Assembly: GCA_027946365.1 (NCBI GenBank)
Contig: JAPEUQ010000002.1
Location: 2,976,001 to 3,040,000 of the forward strand
DNA length: 64,000 nucleotides
From: Kalmusia sp. IMI 367209
Lineage: Eukaryota; Ascomycota; Dothideomycetes; Pleosporales; Didymosphaeriaceae
Reading direction: 5' to 3'
Shown: positions 21,897 through 32,742 of the stretch, piece after piece
Layout: every line of letters begins with the position of its first letter
Position numbering within the stretch: position 1 is the stretch's first letter
Translations under genes and position numbers: made by a program
The notes under the pieces: generated by a model
Told to the model about the DNA's origin: nothing
Database searches by the model: none
The model's input: the letters and a program-made list of their open reading frames with translations, nothing else

Positions 21897-22798
21897 ATGG
21901 CGGAGGTAGCGATAAGCCTCGTTGGCCTTGCCGTATCAGTTGTCACATTTCCCGAAGCAAGCGCTAAGATAAGTTGCACTCATGAATGAGTGCAAAGCCT
22001 CATGAAACGACGACCGCTTCAAGTATATCGAAACCCAGCTCACACTGCTCTACGAGACATCTAAAGAACTTCAAGATGATATCCAGTCACAGCGAATCAA
22101 TTTCTCTTTTGCCGGTGCTCTGAAGAATGCTACGGAAGGCTACACTCGCCAGGCTAAGATTATCGAGGAATCTATTAAGAAAACGACCATACCTTTGCCC
22201 AAGTCTAAAGTTAAGCACAATTTTGGGGCAATGAAAAGGGTGCAAAAAGACAAGAAGCTAATAGACGCCTGGAGGGTCCTCGAGACGTACAAATCAACAG
22301 TGACTGTCTACCTTGTTTGGGTTAATCACCTCGCAAAAGTACCGCTAGAAAGTTCATGTTCGCCAGGATTCTCGTCATTCAATGTGCCGACAGACAATGC
22401 CTATGATTTTGTCGGTCACGAAGAGGTTTTGCAAAAGCTTAAGGCAGTCCTTCATCTTAGCTCAGATAGCCATGATGGGGCTGCTGTACTTTTCGGTACG
22501 TCAAATTGGAGTCAGTCCGGCACTGAGTCTCCTAAACATTATGCCTCTTATTCTTGTAGTTGCTTCTTTCTACCGACTTTATGTCTTGGTATCTTGGATT
22601 GGGCGGGGACCAATATGCCCTCGAAGCAATCACCACTTTGTGAGCAGCCGTGGAGCATACAAATATGGACTGCTGTACATTAGACGCCCGAAAGCGTATT
22701 ACTCAGGATACGGTCAATTGTATTAAAAACTCTCAGTGTATACTAGACGAACTTGCGTCTGTTGACAGCGAAAACATACGAATTTCCTAGAATTGGCT
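21897..22798 (+). pseudogene. broken NLR/STAND-like gene
   Basis: An ATG at 21897 begins MAEVAISLVGLAVSVVTF, a common N-terminus of fungal STAND/NLR proteins, but ends at a TGA after about 30 codons. The continuation is in another frame: NECKAS, a TGA at 22003-22005 where Trp is expected, then DDRFKYIETQLTLLYE and a long helical stretch to NAYDFVGHEEVLQKL, the segment that precedes NB-ARC/NACHT domains. A 64-nt intron (22496-22559) may follow. After it, a GLGGDQYALE segment in another frame could be the remains of a Walker A region lacking its GKT. No effector or repeat domain is present. Boundaries are approximate. Confidence 0.45.
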
Positions 22799-22979
22799 AG
22801 CTAACGGAACTGGCTCAGCGCATATTCATTACATACCGATCTAATCACGATCTTATCGAAGTGAAATTGCTGGCTTTCCGGAGCCTTCCTGAAAGAGAGT
22901 ATGACTATAAGCCGATGACAGACCTGCATCAGACATGAATAGCTACTAGACGTTTTAGGAAATAAAGGTCGAAAGTATC

Positions 22980-23460
22980 GCAAGTCGCTACAGCGACAAG
23001 ATACGTAGAGGAGCAAGGAGTAGTATATAGATAAAGGTAGAGATGCTCTCCTTTACTACTATATAGAGGAATTTGAACGTATCTATGACTAGCTCTAGCT
23101 ACATACTAAAACCTCGCCTAAGTACCCTCTACGCACGCTCGTTAATATATCACTACGCACTACATGCTAATAGGTAGCCTATAGGGATGACTACTTCTTC
23201 CATGTTATTTAGCGCGATGACCTAAGCTGCTATCAATAGTCAACGAACTCTATCTATCTAGTCTAGTCCTCACAGCAGCGACTGGACTGTAAGCATAGGC
23301 TTAGCGCGACACGACCCTCCTTCCCAAAGAGGAGCACCGTAGCTAGTAGTATAGTATGGGTCCATAGTACTATAGGGCAGCGCTTATTAGTCCAGTGAAG
23401 GAAAGGAGGATCTGTACAGTGGTAGTATAGTTGGGCATACTATAGAGTAGAATAGATGGC
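22980..23460. repeat. TA-rich stretch resembling a RIP-eroded element
   Basis: By eye this stretch is full of TA, CTA and TAG and poor in CA/TG, with stops in every frame, unlike the flanking genes. That is the signature of repeat-induced point mutation on a former repeat. I cannot identify the element or see terminal repeats. Confidence 0.3.
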
Positions 23461-23522
23461 ATGATGAAATGTGTACCTGACAAAGATCATCGCGCACGCA
23501 AGCATAGTGCTGCCGGCATAGA

Positions 23523-24190
23523 ATGGGCAGCTTGGGATGCGACTGGACCAAAGTTTTGCCCACTCGCTACCATGTCACGTGCGTGTCTCTTGGCGTACCT
23601 ACCAGTAATGCGCGCCACCGCGTAACGCGCGGCCAACACCAAAAGCTCAAGCGGCTTTTTGAGGCTGCAGAACTTACAACAATAATTACTATCGCGGAAC
23701 TTTTTTTTGGCGAGCTCTATAAGGCTTGTGAATTGACTCTAGCTATGAAATTTATAAAACTCTAGTTGGTGACTCGATGGCGCGGCCTCTGCGTGAAAGT
23801 AGAGGTGATGAAGCCTCAGAAGCCTCAGAAGCTTCATTAGCATCTCTAGGCTTCTACACAAGCTAATATTCTGTTACAGCTTTTGTAGAAAGAAACCCTT
23901 GAAGGTTTTTCTTTCCCTTTGTGGCAATTTTGATGCGATCCTGAGGTTGCTTTTAAGCCTTACGAGCCTTTTGAGTTTGAGCTTTTTGAACAGCCTGATC
24001 AGGCTGGGGAGTACAAGCCCTGCGCCCCGCCTTGCACAGCCTCATTTACCGCATCTTTCTAGGCAACAACTATGAAGCCTTCCATCTATTCTGTACGCTC
24101 TGTTTGCCCACAAATAGTCGAGACATCAAGACTCGTTTTGGTGTTGGCGTCACTTCAGTTCGTCCCAACTCCGTAATAGGCTGATCTTTG
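23523..24190 (-). other. possible degenerate transposase tail
   Basis: On the minus strand from about 24000 down to 23760 a broken frame reads Lys/Gln-rich text (KAQTQKARKA, then GKKNLQGFLSTKAVTEY, then SRRGRAIESPTR) interrupted by several stops. Such a basic tail occurs at the C-terminus of some fungal DDE/pogo transposases. There are no intact motifs or terminal inverted repeats, so this is a weak call. The 81-codon plus-strand ORF at 23523 shows nothing recognisable. Confidence 0.2.
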
Positions 24191-24245
24191 CTGCCTCTCC
24201 GTGAGGTCTCAGCTCCTAGCCTCGTCCCTGGACCCTCCTTGCAAG

Positions 24246-26046
24246 ATGTCCTTCGGGTTCTCGATCAGCGATATCATAACTCTAACGAAACTGACAACCC
24301 GCACGTACAATGGCTGGAAGAAAGCCTGCGGCGAGTACGCTAGTATCACCTGTGATCTAGATGTGCTTCAAACGCTACTAATGCGGGTCGAAGCTGAAGC
24401 TAAAGCACCAAACTCTCTCTTCGCACGTAATCCCGATAACCTTAGGGGTTGGAGAACCTTGTATAAGTCTTGTCGGTCCCTAATCGCGGAGCTTGAGGAG
24501 ATTTTAAATAAATATAAGAGCTTGGGCACGAGTCGTCGTAGGAATTGGGATAGGATACGAATGAGTAACAAGAACTTGGATAGCCTGAGTATACAGTTGG
24601 TGAAGCGCACCGCAAGTTTATCTGCGTTCGTTTCAGTTCTAGGAATAAGCTCCCAGGGTCGGCTTGAGAACGAGGTGTTTCCTGAACTACTTCAGAGGAT
24701 GGATCACATTGCAGCACAAATAAAGAACGGAAACGCGTCGAGTAGCACCGCTCTGACAGCTTACGACAGCGATGATAAAGCGGTTTGGCGGGAATTCCGT
24801 AGAGATATGATCAACGCGGGAATCCGGAGTGGTGATATTCACAAGTACTCGGCTGCGTTGAAGACCTACCTTGCTCGCCTCCAACGAGAGGGGTTACTGG
24901 ATGAGGAGGGATCCCCTGATACAAACATGAATAGGTATTTTGAACCTTATTGTATCCTTCCTTGATACTTTAAATAACAGTACTAACGCATGGTGGTCTA
25001 ACCGCAGTGCATGTATCCAACCTCTAGCATCTCCGTCTTCCTACTCAGAAAACGACTCGCAACCTCCGACAAAGGAATTGAAGCAGATTCAGAGAGATAC
25101 CGACGGTATTCAATATACGGGATATCGCTTTAATGAGACGAAAGATCACAATTCAACGAACGCTGATAGAAAATTGAAGGAGGCTGAAGAGCTGAAAGTG
25201 CAAAGGATGGAGAGTCGAAAGAGGGTGCTTGGGCTGGAGCATGTAGACACGTTATCTACTATGCACAGCCTAGCGTTTATATACTTTAGTCAAAAGCGAT
25301 GGAACGATGCTGAAAAGCTAGTAGTACAAGTGATGGAGAGTCAAAAGAGGGTGCTTGGGCTGGAGCATAAAGACACGCTATCTACTATGCACAACCTAGC
25401 GTTTATATACTTTATTCAAGAGCGATGGAACGATGCTGAAGAGCTAGGAGTACAAGTGATGGAGAGTCGAAAGAGGGTACTTGGGCCGGACCATCAACAT
25501 ACGCTAATCACTATGCGCAACCTAGTATTGGTATATATGAGGCAACTTCAATGGAATAAGGCTGAAGAGCTAGAAGTACAAATGGTGGAGAGTCGAAAGA
25601 GGGTGCTTGGGCCGGAGCATAAAGACACGCTATCTATTATGCACAGACTATCATTAACATACGAGATTCAAGGCCAATTAAACGAGGCTGGAGAACTTAT
25701 AGCACAAGTAATAGAGATTGGAAAGAGGGTGCTTGGGCCGGAGCATATAGAAACGCTATACGCTATGCGCAACCTAGCGTTAGTGTACTGGAGTCAAAAG
25801 CGATTGGATGAGGCTGAAGAGCTTATAGCACAAGTGATAGAGATTCGAAAGAGGGTGCTCGGCCTGGAGCATATAGAAACGCTGACCGCTATGCACAACC
25901 TATATTTCATATACATGTGTCAAAAGCGATTCAAGGAGGCCAACGAGCTAGGAGTGCAAGTGTTGGAAATTCTAAAGAGGGTGCTCGGGCCGAACCATAA
26001 AAATGCGCTGGTTTTTATGCAACATCTAACATTGCCAAAGAGCTAG
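24246..26046 (+). CDS. STAND-N/TPR repeat protein, C-terminus truncated
   Basis: Two exons (24246-24934, 25008-26046) joined by a 73-nt intron with CTAAC branch site encode 575 residues. The N-terminal 230 residues start MSFGFSISDIITLTKL and resemble the helical N-terminal domain of fungal STAND/NLR proteins. Directly after the intron come seven tetratricopeptide units of exactly 42 residues, each with KRVLG, EH and TL landmarks, as in kinesin-light-chain-type TPR_10/TPR_12 arrays. There is no NB-ARC or NACHT domain between them. The frame ends at 26046, although TPR-like sequence continues out of frame. The likely role is protein recognition in nonself or stress response; function is inferred from architecture only. 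Confidence 0.7.
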
Positions 26047-26080
26047 GAGTGCAAGTGATGGAGATTCGAAAGAGGGTGCT
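25214..26080 (+). repeat. 126-bp direct repeats encoding TPR units
   Basis: Seven consecutive 126-bp units plus a damaged eighth begin at about 25218 (the AAAGAGG landmark recurs at 25344 and each 126 nt after). Units are highly similar at the DNA level, which indicates recent amplification or gene conversion. Confidence 0.8.
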
Positions 26081-26270
26081 CGGGCCAGAGCCTATATAAA
26101 CGCTGTCCGCTATACACAGCCTAGAGTTCACTTCCAAGTACCTAAGCCGCGATCACGAGGCTGTTCATTAATGGAAAACTGCTTCCAACTGCGGGAACAG
26201 ACTCTTGGTCCACAGCACCCTGACACAGAAAACTCGCGAAAAGCTCTGAGCACTTGGGCAGGTAGGGAAC
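26047..26270 (+). pseudogene. decayed C-terminal part of the TPR gene
   Basis: After the stop at 26044-26046 the sequence still reads KELGVQVMEIRKRVLGPEP in another frame, then TAA. A third frame gives LMENCFQLREQTLGPQHPDTE followed by SRKALSTW, the usual C-terminal capping repeat of fungal TPR proteins. At least two frameshifts and two stops separate it from the coding part upstream. Confidence 0.55.
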
Positions 26271-27039
26271 GTAACATCTCACATCAATTTACTACGTACT
26301 TATACCTTTCTCAAAATAAAAAGGGATAAAGATGATTAAATGAATGTAGCCATTAAGGCCTGAGCAAACTCTATTATTGGAAGTAGAAGTTGGATAGTAT
26401 ACTGGTGTAAATGCAGAGATGGTCGGGCTTTGTACGCTTAATTATACAAGATATCTAACGGCAATTAAAGCAATTTGACGCTGGATATCGCCACTACGAG
26501 CATGGAGGGCGGCCAACCTGCTCCGGTCACACCAATTGTAAGCTCAAAATATGGTAGGAGAGTCCTCTTTTGTATCGTGGTAAATTACGTGCCTATAAGA
26601 ATTTGGCCTTACTAATATACCGGCAGTCTGCGTGGATGATTAAGACCTTCAGAGGGATTTCGTTACGCACACACCTTACATTGCCGAAGTTAGGCTATTA
26701 TGATAGTTGAAAAAGTAGAATCTTAGAACATCAACTATACGCAGTAAAACTAGCGCAATTCCAATGCCGAATGTTTTATTATTGTCTAGTGGTTTCACCA
26801 CTGGGAACCAGCCCTTTGAAGTCGCAAATCCATTATTACCCTTCTCCGGTTCCGCAAACGACAGGGCTTAGCTTCGCGCATATTAACAAACAATGTACTA
26901 CCGAACTTTGTTTCATGGCCTTGTTCGCCATATAGATATGATGTGCCTTCGGCTCCATGTCTCCACTCCTAAAATGTCGAAAAAGGATCTCCGCACGAAA
27001 GTAAAGCCAGTCGTTTACCATCTGACAATCTATTTCGCC
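26271..27039. other. AT-rich intergenic stretch
   Basis: No supported gene; short AT-rich ORFs only. Confidence 0.35.
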
Positions 27040-27342
27040 ATGTCGTCCAACAGCCCCCACGAATCGGCGGAATTTGAAGTGCTCTTCCTCCTGTGTTTTT
27101 TAATCGCTCTCGTTATAGCCATATATATCGGTTGCATCTTCCTTTGGCTACTACTTCTCATTCCGCTCTGGACTTGTTTCATTGGCATGTGGTTGTGGCA
27201 GCGATCGTTCAATTTCTGGGTGGGCGTGTGGTATGCGGTCGGTGGTCCGCCATTACGGCAAAGACGTTACTTGGTAACAGTCATCCCGCGTACGAGTGTG
27301 GGTGAGAGGAGGCATAGGATGAGTAAGAGTGATGAGCATTGA
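27040..27342 (+). CDS. possible small membrane protein
   Basis: From ATG 27040 a 100-residue frame has an acidic N-terminus, two closely spaced very hydrophobic stretches (about residues 14-50, rich in Leu, Ile, Trp), an aromatic region and a basic tail with RQRR and GERRHR. The frame is open upstream to 26893. I do not recognise a family and there is no conservation evidence, so it may be a chance ORF. Confidence 0.3.
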   Translation: MSSNSPHESAEFEVLFLLCFLIALVIAIYIGCIFLWLLLLIPLWTCFIGMWLWQRSFNFWVGVWYAVGGPPLRQRRYLVTVIPRTSVGERRHRMSKSDEH

Positions 27343-28133
27343 TATAAGCATGCAGAAAGCGAATAAGAAGGAACCATTGTGATGCGCTTAGATGAAGTTA
27401 GACAGCAATGGACGTCAGGCTGAATAGTCGATGAATCCTTTTCTGATAAACGCACATGAGCCACACAAACCGGAAGATACCTTGGGAAGCTATTATAAGA
27501 GATAAGCATACTAGGCTGATAGGTCCAAACATTGGTGTTCAGACAATGAAAGGATCCTCCTAAGTCACATCGTTCGAATGTAATATCCCTCACTACAGGT
27601 GGTGGAGCATCCTACGCGGAGAAACGTAAGGGGAACCCCAATTTTGAACAATGAAATCTCAGTACACATTACATGTAGTTACCACACTCTATTGGTATAT
27701 ACAACAGCTATTTCTAAAAAAAATCCGAGACTACTTTAAACTAACCTTTACGTATGTGTCGTATTCTTCTTCTAGTCGCGCTCACAGCCTCATTCTGAGC
27801 CAAAGAGAAAAAAAAAGCACTCCCTTTATAGCACTACTGTTGAGCTCTGACCTTTACACAATATATAAAAGTAGTATCTATTTGTCGCAATCTAGTCACA
27901 ACAGAATAAAATTATAAGTTGCCCTTTGACTACTGCTGCGCGCAAGTTTAGGCGAGATCACCACCTCGTTTAGTCCGGGCTTCACCTCTGCACGCAGCTG
28001 CAACACAGCCTTGCGCCACAGCGCAGCAAGGGTAGAACCTACTGAACACATTAAGGTTGCTGCCTAGAGCTTGCTAGCTGGCAATAACCACCTAAGTCTC
28101 TTCACTCGCAATTTCTCTTCATGATATATTAGT
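27343..28133. other. AT-rich intergenic stretch before HET gene
   Basis: Nearly 800 nt with no supported gene. It contains A/T runs near 27715-27730 and 27810 and presumably the HET promoter. Confidence 0.35.
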
Positions 28134-29936
28134 ATGCTCCGTTACCGATACCAGTCGCTGCAGTATGACGACTCTATTCGAATTCTTATTCTGCATCCAA
28201 GCTTGAACAGTTCAAACCCTGTAATATGCACGCTTCAACACGCACGATTTTCTGACCCATCCCTTGAATACGAAGCATTGTCCTACACTTGGGGCGACAA
28301 CGTCCAACAACAAGCAGTTAATCTCCACGGTGGCAGGAGGGAGCTGCTTGTTAGGAAGAATTGCCACGATGCTCTCCGGCGGTTGCGCCTGAGGGATAGA
28401 GACCGGCTGCTATGGATTGATGCCATTTGTATTAATCAGGAAAATCTTATGGAGCGAGCCCGTCAGGTTCGAATTATGGATATTGTATTCAGCGTTGCAT
28501 CCAGTATTGTAGTGTTCCTCGGTGAACAGATTGCAGATAGTCGCGCCTTGTTCGATGAACTGGCGGCTGCGGATAACCTTCTAAACCTTGGGGTAACGAT
28601 TCTCCGTCCTCCACCTAGGGATACCATTGTCCAGGAACTAGAGGTTTTGTTTGGGCTACCATGATTCAAAAGAGTATGGGTTCTCCAAGAAGTCTGCGCG
28701 AAACCCTTTATCACAATTATGTACGGCTCTGTCAGCACATCTTTTAAAGCTTTGAAGGAACTGTACTTTGGTTACAGAAACTATTCTGTGACTAAGAAGC
28801 CTTGGCCCATCGCTCTGAATTGGATATTAAGACCCCTGGAAGAATTTTCAACGCCCCAGTACACCTTGTGGAATCGACTATATCAGAGCAGGGACTGCCT
28901 AGCAACTGATCCTCGAGACAAAATCTTCGCTCTAAAGTCTTTGATAGGTTCTAGACAATCAGAAATGGATTATCTGATCGACTATGAGAGGAGTGTGGAA
29001 GAATGTTTCATCCAAGTTGCATTCTTTCTCCTACCTGTGCTAGGACTCAAGTTGCTCACCGCTGTTCGTTACCCACACGCGAAGGATATGCCTTCCTGGA
29101 TTCCAGATTGGTCTCAGAATCTCCCAATCGCCTACACCTTCTTTCAGGACGAATCTCCGGTAGCCGCACAGAGTGAAATCACGTCGTACACTAGGATTCT
29201 CGAACAAAAAGAGCGTACTACACGCTCATATTCATATCAGGGGGAGGGAAACTGCCTATATTTACTTGTCACAGGTTGTCCGTATGCACAGATAGTTGAA
29301 AGAAGCCAGGAGTTCCGGTTCAATAACATGGACGACGTCGAAAGACAAATGAAGAGACTATTCAGTAGTCTCATCAACCTTAGGCAGTTTGTTGATGCGG
29401 AAGGAACGTGTGATAACCCTACCATGTCTGATGAGCTTAGACCAGAGATCTCAAATGGTAAGTATGGGGACGACATACAATAGGCTCAACACTTTAACTA
29501 ATTTAATAGCCATGTCCCTCATAAATGGTTCCCAACTTCTTGACTATCTTACGCACTGGTACACAACCCGCTCCAAAGTAAGACACCTCTTTTAACTAAA
29601 GAGACAGGCGTCTAATATTAATAGTCATTCATCAACGATCAAGATTCCCATTTCTTTTTTGAGGTTCTTGAGCAGTGTAGAATTAGTCTGATGGACAATG
29701 GCGAATTAATTATTGTGCCTGAGGCCGTACGATGTGGAGATGTAGTTTGTATACTTCTAGGAAGCGTATCGCCGTGTGCTCTGAGATTAGTTGGGGACGG
29801 AAACTGGACGCTCGTTAGTGGTGAATGTACTATACTTACAGAGGATTTCCGAAATGCCGAGAACAAGAGATGGTTCATGTACGACGAGTATATCAAGTGT
29901 AATCAGAACAAAGTAGAAGGATTTAGACTGCGATGA
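28134..29936 (+). pseudogene. HET-domain gene with one in-frame TGA
   Basis: Three exons (28134-29457, 29510-29577, 29625-29936) would encode 567 residues. YEALSYTWGD (46-55) and LLWIDAICINQENL (92-105) are the first two HET blocks; the third, FKRVWVLQEV, is preceded by TGA at 28662-28664 exactly where HET proteins carry Trp (PWFxRVWVLQE). Reading continues in the same frame with ATDPRDKIFAL and SWIPDWS, and ends with the usual VPEAVRCGDVVCILLG and lid-like C-terminus. Introns of 52 and 47 nt splice cleanly. HET proteins trigger heterokaryon incompatibility cell death. Everything but one codon is intact, so it is either a fresh null allele or a sequencing error. Confidence 0.75.
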
Positions 29937-30921
29937 TATAAGATTTGCCTGCCTAGCATGTTTGTGCCCTTTGATGTGTATATGAAACGCCTTACTCTAA
30001 ACACCGCCTTGTCACTACCCATGCAGCTGCATAAGACATGACTATCTTCCTAAGTGAAGCTGGAGTTGAAGGAGATGTATGATGGAACAAGGTGTGAGTC
30101 ATAGATGATATGTACCGTGAACCACAACGCGTACGTTACCAAGGTTGCTTAGCAGCTCGGAAACGTGAATTTGGAACATTCTCTCAAGAAGCACTTGTCA
30201 GGTAAATAATACCGAAAAGCTCCTAGGTATTCTATTATGTATTCTTTAACGAACGGGGAAATGATTGTATTCTAAAACGATCTATACTTTATAGAAGATA
30301 TTTAAATAATCGTTTACCCACCTCAAAGCCCGAATTTCCATTTCGCGTGTTCTGCATGTTTTCAAGATGTACGACATATGGTAATGTAATGATGCAGACC
30401 TGAGGGCATTAGCCAGAGTTCTTGTGAATTGTTTTTCGATTCATTTATCGCTTTTTAATTCTCATGAAAATGATAACTCACACAACGTCGTCTTTGGCTC
30501 TCTTCAACACCAGCATGCCAGGGAACAGCTTAAGACGTAATTATCATAATCCTTTTGGAAAATCTTTCATGGCGCTTTGCAAGGGTCAAAGCACGTATGC
30601 AATCATCTCCGACCCTTGAGTTCGCGAAGAGCCATGGCGACATCGTTTACCCTTATTGCGCCACATCCGATTCTCAACAACAAATAATCTTGCAAGGCTG
30701 CAACTAGTGCTTTCAGCTCCACCCTCAAAACAATTCGATATCACTGGATCCTCTTTATCCTAGCACAGTAGTTATGGCAACATCGTCGGACTAATCGCAC
30801 CATAATTGACACTGCCACTAACGTTAATATATGTATAATACCGCGACTAGAGCGATCTCGACTCCCTCATAGCAGTACGCATAGAGCTGAAGTACTCTTC
30901 ACTGATCTATAGACATTTGCC
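29937..30921. other. AT-rich intergenic stretch
   Basis: 985 nt without a supported gene, ending with the monooxygenase promoter. Confidence 0.35.
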
Positions 30922-32112
30922 ATGGCGAAGGCTTCGGTGCGTCCGGGCGGCCCGCTACTCAAATCGCCACTAGACTTTCCAGAGAGTCCATTGAGCCGCG
31001 CAATATCTTCGCAGCCGCTACTCCTCGGCGTATTTCTCAATCTTCAAGACATTCACGTCTCCTCACATCCCACGAGTAACTCATGGACGTACGACTACAA
31101 TCTAGCATGCGTCCAAGAAGCAGATCGTCAAGACTTTGACCTAGCTTTCTCGCGCATGCAATGGTTACCCAAGGGTGGCTATGATGGAGAGGCCTCTCTA
31201 GACTCATTCATCGCTTTGGGCGCCATGGCTTCTGCAACAAGAAACATACATCTCATTTCAACGCTCCATGTCCTATACGGTCCACTACACCCTCTACACC
31301 TTGCAAAATGGGGCGCTACTCTCGACCATTTATCAAAGGGGCGATGGGGTATAAATATTGTAACAGGCCATCTCGCGGTATCGCACGAGATGTTTGGAGG
31401 CGCGAGAATCGAGCACGATCAGCGTTACTCACGAGCTGGTGAGCTCTTCGACGTGGTAAACTCGCTTTGGGCAGAAGACGAGAATCTGAGCTATGATGCA
31501 AATGAGACGGGAAAAGGAAACACCTGGCGACTCAAGGACGCATACGTAACGCCAAAGCCACTCTATGGGCGTCCCGTTCTCGTCAATGCAACTGGATCGT
31601 CGGCTGGTATTGAATTTGCGTCCACTTATTCCGACATAGTTTTTATCACATCTCCCGGTGGAGCGCACATCGACAGTGCGTTGGAGACTCTGCCAGCTCA
31701 TATCACAACCATCAAAGAGGCTGCGAGACAGAAGGGGAAAGAAATAAAAACGCTAATTAATCCCATTGTTGTCAGTAGAGACACACCAGAGGAAGCAGAG
31801 GCATATGCACAGGCCATTTGGGATGGGAAGCCAAAGCAGGAGGGACCCAAAACCTTTGGACAGAACAAGCATTACGACAGCGATGCGCACGCTTGGAGAG
31901 GAAGAAAAGACGCCAGACATAAACAGGGGCTTAATATCGGAGGAAACATCGAGGTCATCGGTAGCCCAGAACAGGTTGCTGATCAGATCGAAGCATTGCA
32001 CAAGATTGGTATTGATGGAGTGCAGCTATGCTTCTACGACTTCTTGCCTGATTTGAAGTATTTTGGGGAGAAGATATTACCATTGCTCAAGGAAAGAGGG
32101 CTGCGAAAATGA
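30922..32112 (+). CDS. FMN-dependent luciferase-like monooxygenase
   Basis: A single exon of 396 residues with a bacterial luciferase-like TIM barrel: strand LGVFLNLQD, FDLAFSRMQW, the barrel segment LISTLHVLYGPLHPLHLAKWGATLDHLSKGRWGINIVTG (given here only for its layout at about 115-153), then DQRYSRAGELFDVVNSLW. NATGSSAGIEFA and the C-terminal LCFYDFLPDLKYFGE end resemble RutA/SfnG/NtaA-type two-component enzymes, which use reduced FMN from a partner reductase to cleave C-N or C-S bonds. No reductase lies nearby. The next gene is a transporter on the same strand 630 nt downstream, so uptake and breakdown of a small nitrogen or sulfur compound is plausible. Confidence 0.83.
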   Translation: MAKASVRPGGPLLKSPLDFPESPLSRAISSQPLLLGVFLNLQDIHVSSHPTSNSWTYDYNLACVQEADRQDFDLAFSRMQWLPKGGYDGEASLDSFIALGAMASATRNIHLISTLHVLYGPLHPLHLAKWGATLDHLSKGRWGINIVTGHLAVSHEMFGGARIEHDQRYSRAGELFDVVNSLWAEDENLSYDANETGKGNTWRLKDAYVTPKPLYGRPVLVNATGSSAGIEFASTYSDIVFITSPGGAHIDSALETLPAHITTIKEAARQKGKEIKTLINPIVVSRDTPEEAEAYAQAIWDGKPKQEGPKTFGQNKHYDSDAHAWRGRKDARHKQGLNIGGNIEVIGSPEQVADQIEALHKIGIDGVQLCFYDFLPDLKYFGEKILPLLKERGLRK

Positions 32113-32742
32113 CAAAACATTTCGTGAGGCTCGGGCATCTTGATAGATACGAAATGGTGCTTCTATTACAGCATCTACCAGCTTGCAGACTATGATAGAT
32201 AGTCGCAATGATTCTACTTTTCGCGTCATCTTCGAGATTACAAGTGCCTTCACATAGCCAAAGCCTAGGTGAACTTGGCGAATGTGGGGATTCCCCGTCT
32301 GTTAAGGTGCCAGACTCATGGCCACCAGTCCATCCAGCGCTTTTGAGTCAGTTCAAGTACTCGTGTCGAGACCAATCCGAAGTTATGCCGTGATGTCGTG
32401 TTCCTCCACGTACGCCCCCGTCGAGTGTCACACTCACTTACCCAATTCAGCTTGCCATCAGCAAAGAGTGCCATTGCGTGCTCGTGAAACTGCATGATAA
32501 GGCCAGGATGAGGACTTTGTAGAGCACATCAATGGGCCTAGAATGGCACCATGCAGACGGTGGACATTTTAGCGAATGTCGTCATCCTCCAAATGCAGCG
32601 ATATCCTCCGAACAGCAGGGGTAATTTTTCTATCATGTCGTACAAAAGATCTCAATCTTGCTTCCATCGAATGAAAGAGACACACATAGTTCCTTCAGAG
32701 GTTTGATTTTGAGAGCATAAGGTATCACGACCGGCCTTATCG
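32113..32742. other. intergenic between monooxygenase and transporter
   Basis: 630 nt between same-strand genes: monooxygenase 3' end and transporter promoter. No gene seen. Confidence 0.4.

Noticed and set aside
25214..26080. CRISPR-like array
   Set aside because: Regular 126-bp repeats encode TPR units in frame and have no unique spacers.
28134..29483. two separate HET-related genes (28134-28664 and 28719-29483)
   Set aside because: They are the same frame of one gene, separated by a single TGA at a conserved Trp.
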